Assembly (NCBI GenBank): GCA_027579435.1
Contig: JANBPK010001488.1
Coordinates: 1 to 64,000, forward strand
DNA length: 64,000 bases
Direction of reading: 5' to 3'
DNA from: Candolleomyces eurysporus
Taxonomy: Eukaryota > Basidiomycota > Agaricomycetes > Agaricales > Psathyrellaceae
The position numbers and the translations under genes are program-made. Positions 53,356 through 64,000 of this stretch are shown here, piece by piece. Under the pieces are notes generated by a model. That model made no database searches and had not been told where the DNA came from. It saw only the letters and a list, made by a program, of their open reading frames with translations. Position 1 is the first letter of the stretch. The number at the start of each line of letters is the position of its first letter.

Positions 53356-55607
53356 CTAGCCTATCAAATCCTGGGACTCTGAAGTACGAATTAACTCTGC
53401 CTTTTCCTTCGACCGTGGTTTGAACACGCATTTGAAAGGTTTAGCGACGCTGAGAGGAAGGTGAAGGTCAAATATTGGCGTAAAACTCGAGTTGAGGAGA
53501 AAAAGAAGAGAGGCACTCACACAACTAGGGCATGTATATACTCATGAGTCAACTCCACCGTTCGTTCGACTTCCTCTCCCGTGGGAAGTGTCACCTTCTC
53601 CTTGGCTTTCTCAAGATCAAATACGGCAATGAGGGATGCTATTGCCAACCACAAGGATTCAAAAGCCATGAACCTTCCAGGGCAGATTCTACGGCCAAAA
53701 CCAAAGCACGCATGCATGGGATCTCGAGCGTGTGAGTAGTCGAGTTCCCCTGTATCAGGATTAATGAATCGGTCGGGGTTGAACTCGAAGGGATCTGGGT
53801 AAATGTTTTCGTCGTGGAGCATGGCCCTAAAACGCAGACCCAGAGCGATCCCAGATGTTCACAAAGCTTTCAAAAGTGCATATGGAAGCACACTCACCAT
53901 GAATTTGCGATGACGACTGCACCTTTCGGGAGATGGTAGCCTTTATACTCATCATCAGCAGAGAGAAAATGTGGGATTGCTGGACAGGAGTGCTAAGTTG
54001 CTGCCGTTGTGTCAAAGCATAGATAATGACGTACCAATAGGAGTAACGTCCCTCCAGCGAAGCGCCTCCCTCGCGATGGCTGTTATGTAGGGGAGGGATG
54101 GCTCGTCCTCAAGATCGGGGAGATGTCCAGGCTTCACGACGGCATCAATCTGAGCCTGCGCCTTCTTCACGACCTCGGGGTGCTCTAAAAGGCCAAGGAT
54201 ACAAGTTAACATTGCCGAAACAGTCTGTAGAATACTCCGTGAATTAGAAGCACGTCGAAGGCTGGAACGGTTCTCACTGTGTCGGACCCCGCTAGAAACC
54301 GATATGGCGGTCAATAGTGTTCCATAGCAAGGTTGCTGACCCTTTACCTGCGTACATCGTGCCTGTAGTATTCCGAAGAACCTCTTCCGTGAATGCATCG
54401 TCCTCTATCCCTGCTTCGATCTCCTGGAGAATTGTTAGTAGAATCGAAGGAGCAGAATTTCCAGATTCCTGCAAAATACCGACCGCAAGCGGTGAGTCAG
54501 AAACGAGCCTGGAGAGAAAAAGAGATAATCCGTACAATGCGTTTTTTGGCGTCTGCGTAAGGAATTTCGACCATCTTCCTGGTAAGTTTATACCACTCGC
54601 GGGCTTTGCGCTTGAAGGACGCGCCAGGGAACCACGCAGGAACATATTTCAGAATTGGGATAGCGTCGACCAGGAACCTTCCAGGAACTGCTGCCTCTGC
54701 TGCTGGACGACTAGCGTCATCGGCATATTTGACGTAAGGATCGTTCTCCGGTTGTATTTGAATGCCATATGCAATCGATAATATCGTCTCTGCCGCGAGC
54801 CTGCATACAACCGGTGAGAAATTGTCCATGTAAGTCAAGGTAAACTCAAACGCACTGCCTGAAATGGGGAATTAATCGATCTCCATCTTGATCGTCCAAC
54901 AGGCGCTTCAACAGGTTTCGGGTGGCTTGGGCCATGTGAGGTCTGTACTGCAGTATCGCTGTCCCATGCAGAGCGTGGTGGGTCAATTGTCGATGGTTAC
55001 GCCTACGGAACTATCAGCCCGTTCCATTGAACTAGTCTTTTTACGCACCAGAAATCACCTGATCCATAGCNAAAAAAATGTCAACATACGTTCGTGTGCT
55101 CGGAAGAACCAGATATTCATTTACCGTAATCCGCGAAAGCAAAATTGTAACTCCAGCCCATGAGCTCCGTCATCATGGTCAGTTGTGGTCTACAATACCG
55201 GCGACTGTTAGTCTTCCATGGGTGACATTACCAGCGAAATAGATATCACCTCCCAGAATAAATTGAGGACTTATTTTCAAGAAGATCCATGGCAACCTCG
55301 TATTTGTCCAATACGATGATATGAGTCCCTGCTATCTGTATGTGAAGAATATCGGTGTCTGTCGAAGGAAGACTCAGTAAATGACATTGTATGAATTAGG
55401 TCGGCAAATGTACTCACTGAGTTCCTTACACCACGCATGGTACTGTTTCCATTCGAGTTCCGAAGGCATTTGGAACATGTTTCCAACCAACGGTAAACCT
55501 TTCGGACCGGGAGGAAAGGGTAGAGATGGCTTTCTACGCCTCCTGATCGTGTAGACCAGCCCGCCAGCAGCGAGGATCAGTGCAAGGGTGTTAAGGTACG
55601 TTCCCAT
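53356..55607 (-). CDS. Cytochrome P450 monooxygenase, paralog 3 (inverted)
   Basis: Minus-strand paralog with the same intron positions. Anchor LNTLALILAAGGLVYTI, hinge RRRKPSLPFPPGPKGLP, helix C WRNHRQLTHHAL (Arg-Gln where copies 1 and 2 have Arg-Arg), helix I AGSDTT, helix K EALRW, heme loop FGFGRRICPGR, ending SESQDLIG. The microexons are 55049-55058 (10 nt) and 54278-54291 (14 nt). The N at 55071 falls in an intron. It converges on paralog 2 with a 250-bp spacer and is more diverged than the 1-2 pair, so it probably arose from an earlier, inverted duplication. Confidence 0.93.
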
Positions 55608-56399
55608 AGTTCACGACGAGAATTAAGGGGAGACTAGTTCTCTGTGACAACCAAGGAGAGAGAGTGTGAGAAGGGGGGGGTTATCTCTTCAAAACTTCAC
55701 CCATGACCACAGTGAGGCTCTTTATTCGTGCCGAGATTAAGCACACCGTTCTTTGACAGGAACATTCGATAAGCCATTCTAATGACTGAATGTGTTGGCC
55801 ATGATCGGCCATGAGGGAGCTCAGTCGGCCTCATGGGAAAGAATCTAACACACTTTTGGACATGCTGCCAGCCGGGAGATTGCTAACATGTCATGAAGTA
55901 ACAGGGGTATGTATCTGAAGCAAGACACAATCAGAAATGGCCGCCGTACTAAGATGGAAGAAACCCCACGACTGGCACACCTTCGTTGGCGAACGCTGCT
56001 AGAGCTGCCATATCAACAAACAGGAAGGAAGCCTCTTGCAAGAGCTATTCTATCGACCATCGAGAGTCACATCTAACATACTAGAGGTGCTCGGCGATGG
56101 CCGACAATCTGGTCGAGAACGATGGACATGACCATACCGAACTCTAAACGGGCCGTCGCGCAAACTTGAATTACCACCAAGTTATCCGCTCTCTGTTTCC
56201 ACTGGCTATGCTCCTTCCTGAGCCAAGCATTGGCTTGGGGAGTTCTGCATCTCATCGGAAGTACCTTCCAGCCATCTTCAACAAAATACGGCCTGAGCAC
56301 CGCCTATGAGGGATAACTGTACTCCCGGCTTCTGGATGCTGGAAATGACCTTTCGCTCACAAGACCATCCATACTGTTACCCCTCTTCCAGAGGCACTA
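55608..56399. other. Upstream region of P450-3, no gene seen
   Basis: Contains the minus-strand copy of the shared promoter element at 55665-55691. The remaining ORFs (for example 56073-56300 minus) have no supporting pattern. Confidence 0.4.
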
Positions 56400-56650
56400 C
56401 TGTTCGTTCTTCTCCCGTGCCAGATTTGGGAACTCGTCTCTAATGTCTCGGCCACGCGTGGACTTTCGAAAGATGTGCAGCGATGGCCCTCGTGTTGCTT
56501 TGTATCAAGTGCCCGACACTTGGTTCAACAGTGCAACGAGTTGTGGGATCGGCTACTCAGACGGCAATGATGGAGAGCCCATCTCCACCAGCATGGCTCG
56601 GGAATGGTACGGGAGTATACTGTGCCAGCCAGGGTTCTCCGTTCGCGTCA
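56400..56650 (+). pseudogene. Frame-shifted relic of a MID1 3' end
   Basis: One frame reads IKCPTLGS and the neighbouring frame reads WFNSATSCGIGYSDGNDGE and EWYGSILCQPG. Together these parallel the end of the MID1 protein at 8112 (GIKCPTAQFNGAASYGIGY, DGKDGD, RYGNVWCQLG). The frame changes between the two matching pieces, and no upstream Mid1 domains are present, so this is a decayed fragment of a second MID1 copy. Confidence 0.55.
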
Positions 56651-57985
56651 ACAGAGCGCTCGGCCAGTGACGGCAACTCCTCCCTGTTTTCGGCCTGAAT
56701 GCTGAAACACACAGACCTCCGAAATGACCATCTCGGTCGCTCGTACGTAAGTTATTCATAAGTATATTACGCGAAAGATTATCTCAGGCCCTTGCAGCTG
56801 CAGGCTTCAACAGATTGACCAGTATCATCTGTTATCGTTGGGTCAGCAACGGAGACTATGCAGGTGCCTTATATATATATCCACATCTTCGAAGGAGCTT
56901 TTTCATTAATGATTGCGGATGGAAGGATTTCCCGGCCAAACTGAACGATTTACGCCTTACGCCTTATGTCCCGCCAGTCCATCCGTGCAAGGAGACGTCC
57001 CATCCCTCCGAGACCAGTGACTCGGCCCCTCGGGACTCTTGAACTTCATTTCGGAGCTTGGGCTATGTAAAGCTCTTCGAATGACGCCTAAAAGATGATG
57101 GCCGTGGATATGTCTTCGCTCTTGGGCGGCGGAGTGATTCCTTAGGAGAGCCTCCACGCTCGAAGATGTTCTGTACAGCCATTTCCAGAAACCTACACCT
57201 CTTCTACTCCACCTATCACGCTTCCGTCTGGTTCTCCGCACTGCAGTGGGAGGTAAAGCATCTACAGTGACTTATTATACACCTCTTCTAATCCACCTAT
57301 CACGCTTCTGTCTGGTTCTCAAACTGCAGTAGAAGCTCCTGCGGCACGCTACATTCCAGGATACGACTGCCTATCTATTTTGGGTGCCGCCGGGCGTTCC
57401 AGAGTCCAGAGTATTCAACTGTTTGATGGCTGAGGCCTGAAACCGTCTTGGAGATGCTGAATGCGTCGAGATAGCAGGTATGCTGTGAGTGGGTGATTCA
57501 GGTTGCTAACGTGCATTTATCTTATCACCGACCGATGACACAATTGAATACAGATTGTGTTTCGGGCTCCTCAACTCTTTGATGTCTACCATACGTTCAG
57601 CGGAACATATGCGGAAAGAAAATCGACCGAACTTCGACCGCCTGCCGATCTAACCGGTGGCCCCTGCTACCGCCAATACTGTTCCAAATAGTTGCTTTAG
57701 GACAGGATGTCCCCCCTTGGAATGGAAGATGCATTGCTTTCCGTCTTGTTAACGCTCCACCACTCCCTCCTACCATTCGCCTCCTTACATTCCTTTGAAT
57801 AATTGAGAAACGACTCAACCGTCCACCTGCACGTTGACGAACACACCACCGCTCGCTGTCTCGCTTGCACCCCGACCCTGAGTCTACCGGGGTAATCAGA
57901 CGCCCTGACGGGGTTCCCATATATATTCCTACCACCCCCAACATTTTTGCTTTTTGGCCACCTCCGCCCACTTCATTCCGCCGCG
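56651..57985. other. Gene-poor stretch with an imperfect direct repeat and the next promoter
   Basis: No gene seen in 1.3 kb. It holds the direct repeat at 57195-57330 and a TATATAT box at 57920-57926, 60 bp before the ATG of the next gene. Confidence 0.45.
57195..57330. repeat. Imperfect direct repeat, two ~53-bp copies
   Basis: 57195-57247 and 57279-57330 share ACACCTCTTCTA, CCACCTATCACGCTTC and TCTGGTTCTC in the same order, ending CTGCAGT. Repeat period is 84 bp. Non-coding. Confidence 0.7.
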
Positions 57986-59912
57986 ATGCCCAACGTCACC
58001 TTCAGCATGGAAGATACTTCCCCCCTCTTGGTTTATTCCGATGCGTGGACTGCGGGCACCTTCCAAAGTGACAATCTTACTGAGCGGTGAGTTCTCGCCG
58101 TACCCTGACGTAGGGCCGGAGGCAGTGAACTCACCTCAACGTCATTCAGGTACTCGCAAAGCAGCTACATGTACACCAACGTGATAGATGCAAGCGTATA
58201 CTTCCTCTTTAACGGTAAAAAAGTCAACTTCTATGGTGGGAAGCGCGCGCGGACTGGGTTCTACCAAATCATTGTGGATAGCAACGCTTACGCGCCGGTC
58301 GATGGGAAAACCGTCAATCCGGAGTTATTTCAGACCCCTCTCTCCTCGATTCCCTGGCTTTCTGAAGGACAGCATACTGTAACTTTGAAGAATTTGAACG
58401 CCGGGTCTGTGGTAGATTTGGATTATGTGAGTGCTGGCTTTATTAATCGGTCGTATCGCAGAATGTGCGGGGTCTGACTTGAAGTGCTTTTTGTGCAATA
58501 CAGGTGACTTGGATGACGACAATTGGAAAGGACAACGAGCAGCTCATCACGAATATTATTGAAGATAACGACCCATCATTCACGTACGAACCCGCAGATG
58601 CTTGGACGACCAACCTAAATAATTTGGGAACGTTTTCAGGAGGGTCTGGCCAGTAAGTCGCTTATCACCTTCTGCGTTGATACCCTCATGCTCAGCTTTT
58701 TGACAGTGCATCATCGAAGCCGGGCTCTACTATGAAATTTTCCTTCGAAGGCGACGCTGTCTCGCTCTATGGCCCGGTCGGCGCCAACGGTACCCGTTAC
58801 GATGTCTCTGTCGATGTGGGAACTGGACTCCCTAACAACTACACAACAAGGAAAACACTCTCTCGCTCGAACCAGATGCTATACCACGTCAGCAAACTTG
58901 GTCCCGGGCGTCATACGGTCACCTTGACAGTTTTGTCTGAGGACGGCGCAAGTGGAGAGTCAACTGTTGCTATTGACTACGCACAGGTCTATACCACGCC
59001 GTCTCTAAGTGGACAGTAAGTCGCTATGCCTTCTCGCAAAATCTACAGTTTCTCACCGGTTATCCTCGTAGGGGTCTGAATGTTGGAAATAGCCCGCAGT
59101 GCGTACAACCTTCAATTCATCCTCATGCGCTTTTGCTCATCCCGATGCTATTTTGATGCAGGGCGCTATCGACTGGCGCTGTGGTTGGCATTACACTGGG
59201 CACTGTCGTGGGGTTCATTGCCCTTGTAGGAATTGTGATCTGGGGAGTCCTATGCTACATCAAGCAGCGGCATAACCGCTCTTTCTTCTATGGATTCGTG
59301 GAGAAATCCAAGCCTGAGAAGGAGGATGAGTTGAGCGCCCATCCATTCCAACTTGAATATAGCACGGTTCCATCGGGATCTCCTCCGCCAACGCAGCACA
59401 CGTTGGTGACGCAGGCTTCCCATGGCTCTCTCGCTGCTACACCCAACACAGGACAATGGCCTCGTTCCGGTGGACAGGATAGCATCGAGACATCGGTGTC
59501 TCAGCGGCCTCTTCTTGTAAGTCAATCCAGCTCATGCTTGAAGATGAAAATATGAATACCCTCTGCGCTTTAGCACCAGACATCCAATCCAAACGTTCAA
59601 GAAATTATCATCCCAGCTGCAGGAATGTCTGAGAAGATGCGACGAGAACTTGCGCCTCGACTGCAAGCTCCACCGCAAGGCACCCGACCACGCCAGAATC
59701 CTGCTGCACTCGGCGCTCAAAATCATAATATGTCGACCGTACGGGAGGAATCGTCTGGCGGAAGTAATGCACCCAACTTGACCGTCGTCACCAACACCGA
59801 TGATATTTCTTATGGGTCGGCACCCCCGCCCGAGTATACTCAGCAAGCTAGCGCTATCCCTTCAACCGCTGCGAGTTCGTTTTATGCTCGTGAGGCTTAC
59901 CGTGGACATTGA
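57986..59912 (+). CDS. Single-pass membrane protein with two jelly-roll-like outer domains
   Basis: Seven exons (57986-58086, 58150-58426, 58504-58652, 58707-59015, 59072-59098, 59162-59516, 59574-59912) join in frame to 518 residues. The outer half holds two similar beta-rich segments: first DASVYFLFNGKKVNFYGGKR ... GQHTVTLKNLNAGSVVDLDY, second MKFSFEGDAVSLYGPVGANG ... GRHTVTLTVLSEDG ... VAIDYAQVYTT. Each ends with the same GxHTVTL-to-DY pattern, as in many Agaricomycete proteins with carbohydrate-binding-like sandwich domains. A transmembrane helix (VVGITLGTVVGFIALVGIVI) precedes a Ser/Pro-rich cytosolic tail. No signal peptide is seen at this start. Function unknown; wall or surface sensing is a guess. 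Confidence 0.85.
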
Positions 59913-60495
59913 GGACGACTTTGGACTTTGTATATTACTAGTGCCGATTTTAATACCCTCGCCTTGTTGCGTGGTCCTATCTATATTCGATCTTCGCGTC
60001 ACTCCTTTCATTTGGGCTGTACGACTGTTTCCTCGAATATATATATATACTTGCTACATACATATCTGTGATGTTCCCACACCGCCATGACACGACTTGT
60101 TTAGTCTGACTACGGAAGACTACTTCATATGTGGAAAGCAAACTCCCGTCGTTTGGCCCATTGCAGTGTTGTGTACAATGATCTCCTTTCATCACAAGTC
60201 TCTGATAGATACCTCCATCCAACCTCCATCCAAGTGCCAAGTGACGATCATCATGTTTTGATTCCTGGAAATACTACTGTGGCTGGGAACACTCGGAGAA
60301 CAATTCTTCACATCGTTAAAGAGGAAAATGTCCCACCTGCCCAGCAATTCCCCCTTCTCTGTGTCCCCGAACCTACGTCCGGTACGCCCAGGTCGGATAT
60401 AACTGGACAGGTTGCTGTGGTGAGTGGATTTTAGCAAATTACACCGGGTCAAAGCCGAATATTGAACAGCCTGACAAGCGTCGCAACGCTTCTCA
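59913..60495. other. Intergenic stretch, no gene seen
   Basis: About 580 bp. It includes an (AT)n run at about 60039-60050 in the 3' region of the membrane-protein gene. No coding region supported. Confidence 0.4.
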
Positions 60496-62322
60496 ATGCA
60501 GACGAAGCAGCCGAAGACCGTTGCTAACGTTAACGTCGCCCAAGACACCGATATTTCACACCTCCCCACCGAGATACTTTTCGCAATCCTAGATTCCCTA
60601 CCCTCACCTGTCCTCCAACAATGTGCCCAACTCTCTCGGCGCTTCAACCGTCTATCCGTCCTTGCCATGCTCGGACAGCACGGGCACCCATTAAGCCAAG
60701 GCACTCTCACATCCATCTCCGTGGAAGCGAAATGGAATCCGGAAGACTGCCCTCTCTCTGTACTCCTCTTCTCGATCCATTTACACGAAATCAGAACCCT
60801 TGCTGTTAGCTTTTTCACACTTTCCAGTTCCATGGACACGTTCAGGCCGCTCAAGAGGTGTCTTCGACTCATTGAACGACTACCTGGACCCTATGGGACC
60901 CGGAATTCGAAAACTTCCCAAAGTCCGGTGGTGGAGTCGGGAGGACTTGGGTTGATGACTCAGAGTCGGATAGAAGAAATCGAATTGGGCTTTGGGACGC
61001 ACGCAACACCCTTTCAGATTACTTGGCCGAGGATGTTTGTGGGGGATACGAGGATGAAGGTGACGGAGCAGTTGTTTAGAGCTGTGGTTAGGAAGGTAAA
61101 GAGGAGGTTTGGGGTTTACTACATACCCAGGCCGGCTCCCTGCGGTGTTAGTCTGCATGCGTTGAACGGATTTACGATCCTTGCTGGGACGATGCGAGGG
61201 ATCCGGTCGAGCACGGGTTCAAGTGGCTATCAGAGCACCACTAGTGACAGTGGGTGGAAGAGGCGGGGGCTGGAGTTTACACAGACGGCTAGAGGCTTCC
61301 TCAAACGAGCCTACTGCTGTAGAAAAAACCCAAAGCTAGACTGGGTAGAGCTGGGCGAAACATACCTCCTCAAAGCGCCAGGATTCGCGAATTGGATTCT
61401 CCAAGACGTAGCCACATCCTCTCGCCTTCGGAAATTCTCCATCGCGGCGCACGACCTTCGTCGTACCTTTCCAAACACTCACCAAGCCGTTCTGACTTCA
61501 GTGTCAGACGTTTTGCGGAACCACTTGACGCACCTCATTCTGAACGGTATCAACAAGGCGTCCGACCTTCAATGCATGATACCCTTCGTTGCTGGGCTGA
61601 AATGGTTGAAGAAGTTGGAGATTTGGTCGGAGGATTCTGCGAGTGCGGGTCCGCAGCCGTTCGCTCAGCCTTCGGATTTTGTTGGTGTGGAAGTCGCGAA
61701 GGAGAATCTAGAAGCACGGTATCTCCGGCATCTGGATGCGAGGTTGGAGATTTTGCTCTACCTCGCAGAGTTGGCAAAGGGTGCAAAGGCAGCCAATGGA
61801 CACGTGGATCCTCAAGGAATTTCAAGAAATATAGGACTGCCGAAGCTCAAGACGATGAAGATCCGGTACGACATCGACGCAATGCACAAATCGTTCGATC
61901 CAGAGCAGCTTGTGTCGTCGCTTGGGACGATCGAACACGCCTTTAGCGAGGGGATTAATGGTGTTGCTGGTCGGAAAATAGAGATCACATTGACTGTGAG
62001 AGGGAGGAACTTGAACAACGTCCGTTCGAAGATCCACAAAGGTTTGGCAGGGAGTGCTTCAGCACTAGAAGCCCCAGCTCAGACACAGATCAAGAATATA
62101 GAATGGATGGTTTACGCCGGAGAGTGGGATAAGGTACACGCTGGTGACCTTGACGAAGGGATTCTGGAAGCGTTGGCAATTTTCGCGGACCTAGTTCAAA
62201 TACACTTCCTCCCAGCGTATCAAATCCCGCTTCCAAACAAGCCCTTCGATTGTCCTGACCTCCGAGAGAGGCTTCAAGGACGATGTCCAAAGCTGGAGCG
62301 GTGTTATATAACCAGAGCTTGA
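60496..62322 (+). CDS. Intronless F-box protein
   Basis: One exon of 608 codons. The F-box is at about residues 20-60: ISHLPTEILFAILDSLPSPV, CAQLSRRFNRLSVLAML. The rest has Leu-rich segments (LRNHLTHLILNGINKASD, GLKWLKKLEIWSEDSAS) and a C-terminal LVQIHFLPAYQIPLPN. It belongs to neither of the two F-box subfamilies earlier in the window but shares the intronless form with the 727-residue gene at 38689. It is a likely SCF substrate receptor; partner unknown. Confidence 0.83.
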   Translation: MQTKQPKTVANVNVAQDTDISHLPTEILFAILDSLPSPVLQQCAQLSRRFNRLSVLAMLGQHGHPLSQGTLTSISVEAKWNPEDCPLSVLLFSIHLHEIRTLAVSFFTLSSSMDTFRPLKRCLRLIERLPGPYGTRNSKTSQSPVVESGGLGLMTQSRIEEIELGFGTHATPFQITWPRMFVGDTRMKVTEQLFRAVVRKVKRRFGVYYIPRPAPCGVSLHALNGFTILAGTMRGIRSSTGSSGYQSTTSDSGWKRRGLEFTQTARGFLKRAYCCRKNPKLDWVELGETYLLKAPGFANWILQDVATSSRLRKFSIAAHDLRRTFPNTHQAVLTSVSDVLRNHLTHLILNGINKASDLQCMIPFVAGLKWLKKLEIWSEDSASAGPQPFAQPSDFVGVEVAKENLEARYLRHLDARLEILLYLAELAKGAKAANGHVDPQGISRNIGLPKLKTMKIRYDIDAMHKSFDPEQLVSSLGTIEHAFSEGINGVAGRKIEITLTVRGRNLNNVRSKIHKGLAGSASALEAPAQTQIKNIEWMVYAGEWDKVHAGDLDEGILEALAIFADLVQIHFLPAYQIPLPNKPFDCPDLRERLQGRCPKLERCYITRA

Positions 62323-62983
62323 CTACATGTCGATCCAATGCTTTGTGAACCATCTTTGTTCTAGATTTCGAGTCAATACATAGGGTATAATTGTTAAAAA
62401 TCGCAAAGTTCGCATCAGAAGAGCCTGCACACGAAAAGGTCAGCAAACGTATCGCCAAGAGTGACAAAGGGGTCAGAATAAAACAAATGGTCTCATGTTG
62501 CCATTGGCATCGAAGTGAGCTGAGTTATTTTATCATCCTAAAAGTGCTGAAAGTGCCTTAGAACTCACCAGAAATACCGTTAGCGGCCGTTGACCACGTT
62601 GACGGGGGGCAGGAAAGCGGTGCCAAGCAAAACGCGAAAATTTAAGCCAGCGCGACAAGGTCATGTGACTTCCATCAAGCGCACCAGCCATGGACAAGCA
62701 GGACAAGGCTTGGTTAGTCGCCACCATCCTCCCCGTTCCCCTCACTGTCGACGTCGGCGACGGAGGACTATAGACTTGCAACGGGGACCATATACCACCG
62801 GTAACCCGAAGATACCGCAGAGACAGCGACCCCATCGCACCAGCTCTCGTCATTTATAGAAGGCTCTGCAAGTGCTCTTGGCCTGCACCCACCCCACCTA
62901 GCCATCAGCCATTACGGTTTCGACCAGTTCATGCCACAAGCAACTAGAGGCAATATCCTTGACACCAAACTATCATCTTTATC
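62323..62983. other. Intergenic stretch, no supported gene
   Basis: About 660 bp. Overlapping ORFs on both strands at 62533-62859 are shadows of one another with basic, low-complexity translations. Holds the carrier gene's promoter. Confidence 0.4.
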
Positions 62984-64000
62984 ATGAGTGCATCAACATC
63001 CTCTGCATCGGTCCCGGCTTCAACGCCTGCAAAACAACAGCAACTCGAAATCATTGAAAGTACCCCACCTCCAGCGAAGAAGAACTTGGGGTTCTTATCT
63101 CCACAGGTAGCCTCATATTTTATCGGTGAGTGCACATTTTTGCATCCAGGAGACTCTCAAGCCAACAGTTTGCAGCGGGAGGATGTGCCGGAGCAGCTTC
63201 ACGAACGGTGGTCAGTCCCCTTGAACGGCTCAAGATCATCCAGTATGTCTTCCCTGCTCTGCTTTTGCCTTTCGACATCGCGCGAGGCCGTGCAGCATGT
63301 CACCCGTCATCGTGAAGTTCCGGCTCCGGCTTAGTCTCCCCAATCTCACACGTTCCTTCATTTTCGGACTTTGAGTGAGGGTTGGCGCTGAGCGTCTATT
63401 GGACTTCCATATTTTCGCTGAGTACTCGGAGTTTAAGGCTGATTTTTGTTAGGCAGGTTCAACCTCGTGGATCCTCAACTCAGTACAAGGGTGTGTGGCG
63501 GAGTTTGGTGAGGATGTGGCAGGAGGAAGGATTCAAAGGATTCATGCGCGGGAATGGAATTAATTGTCTTCGGATAGTTCCCTATAGGTGCGCCGCTACT
63601 CCGGTATCACTTCTTCCTCGGAACCCGGCTCTTACCTTTCGGTCTATGTAGTGCTGTCCAATTCACCACTTATGAACAGCTGAAGAAGTGGTTCACCTCC
63701 TTTGGATCGAAGGAGTTGGATACACCAAAGCGACTTGCTGCTGGTGCATTGGCAGGCATTACATCAGTGTGTAAGTAGCTCGTCTTTTTATTCTGACCAC
63801 CCGTGATTAAATGGCATTTCCTCACAGGTTCAACATACCCTCTTGACCTCGTCCGGTCAAGATTATCGATTGCAACAGCTTCCATCAGCCTTATCGAATC
63901 TACCTCCCCATCACCTTCAGCTTCCGTCTCTTCCACGTCCAGACCCGCAATCCCCTCGCTTGCATCGAGCTATCATTCATCCGCGTCTGCGTCTTCCGCA
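62984..64000 (+). CDS. Mitochondrial carrier family transporter (5' part)
   Basis: Five exons are visible up to the window end. After a Ser/Thr/Lys-rich N-terminus comes the first carrier repeat: IAGGCAGAASRTVVSPLERL with the PxExxK signature, KIIQQVQPRGSSTQYKGVW, EEGFKGFMRGNGINCLRIVP, then SAVQFTTYEQLKKWF. The second repeat begins AAGALAGITSVCSTYPLDLV. Carriers exchange metabolites across the inner mitochondrial membrane. The KIIQQVQ and YPLDLVRSRLSIATAS wording matches a fungal carrier group related to the calcium-regulated/ATP-Mg type, but the substrate cannot be set from the visible half. A Ser-rich loop follows the second signature. The 3' part is outside the window. Confidence 0.9.

Noticed and set aside
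47591..55607. Secondary-metabolite gene cluster around the three P450 genes
   Set aside because: No polyketide, peptide or terpene synthase, transferase, transporter or regulator lies nearby; the genes look like a simple paralog array.
1..64000. CRISPR array or bacterial operon structure
   Set aside because: No regularly spaced repeats; gene structure, introns and families are fungal throughout.

Overview
This window is nuclear DNA from a filamentous basidiomycete, most likely an Agaricomycete. The genes are packed closely on both strands and broken by many 45-65 bp GT-AG introns. Gene families typical of that class are present: DUF6533 membrane proteins, large F-box families with degenerate leucine-rich C-termini, a BTB protein, Mid2-like membrane proteins and paralogous microsomal P450s. 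No species can be named. No tRNA, rRNA, CRISPR array or intact transposon was recognised.

Bases 1-16,000: the 3' end of an unknown gene; a seven-helix membrane protein; TAPT1/EMP65 (minus); a DUF6533 membrane protein; MID1, a calcium-channel subunit (minus); THI6, a bifunctional thiamine enzyme (minus); a caprin-like RGG protein (minus); and a BTB protein. Bases 16,300-31,500: SPO11, three F-box genes of one subfamily (18.6, 21.4 and 25.6 kb), a decayed inverted-repeat element, a GPCR-like receptor, a Mid2-like membrane protein and a PP2C phosphatase. Bases 31,900-40,900: an F-box duplication zone with three full-length coiled-coil F-box genes, two relics (one fused to a copy of the PP2C tail) and one larger unrelated F-box gene. 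Bases 41,300-46,800: CDC6, with MluI cell-cycle boxes in its promoter, and a disordered orphan protein. Bases 47,500-55,600: three paralogous cytochrome P450 genes (two tandem, one inverted) that share promoter elements and two microexons. Bases 55,600-64,000: a gene-poor stretch with a MID1-like relic, a jelly-roll-like single-pass membrane protein, another F-box gene and the start of a mitochondrial carrier.

Conserved housekeeping and meiotic genes (TAPT1, THI6, SPO11, CDC6, MID1, carrier) alternate with fast-turnover accessory blocks (F-box and P450). The accessory blocks carry segmental duplications that captured the tails of neighbouring conserved genes: PP2C at the F-box block and the disordered protein at the P450 block.

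The assembly holds ten single N characters, mostly at or near homopolymer runs. In four genes (THI6, the RGG protein and two F-box genes) the N sits exactly where the frame breaks, and ignoring that one character restores the frame. I treat these genes as intact. Exon boundaries were inferred by eye from frame, splice dinucleotides and family similarity; no alignment or transcript data were available.
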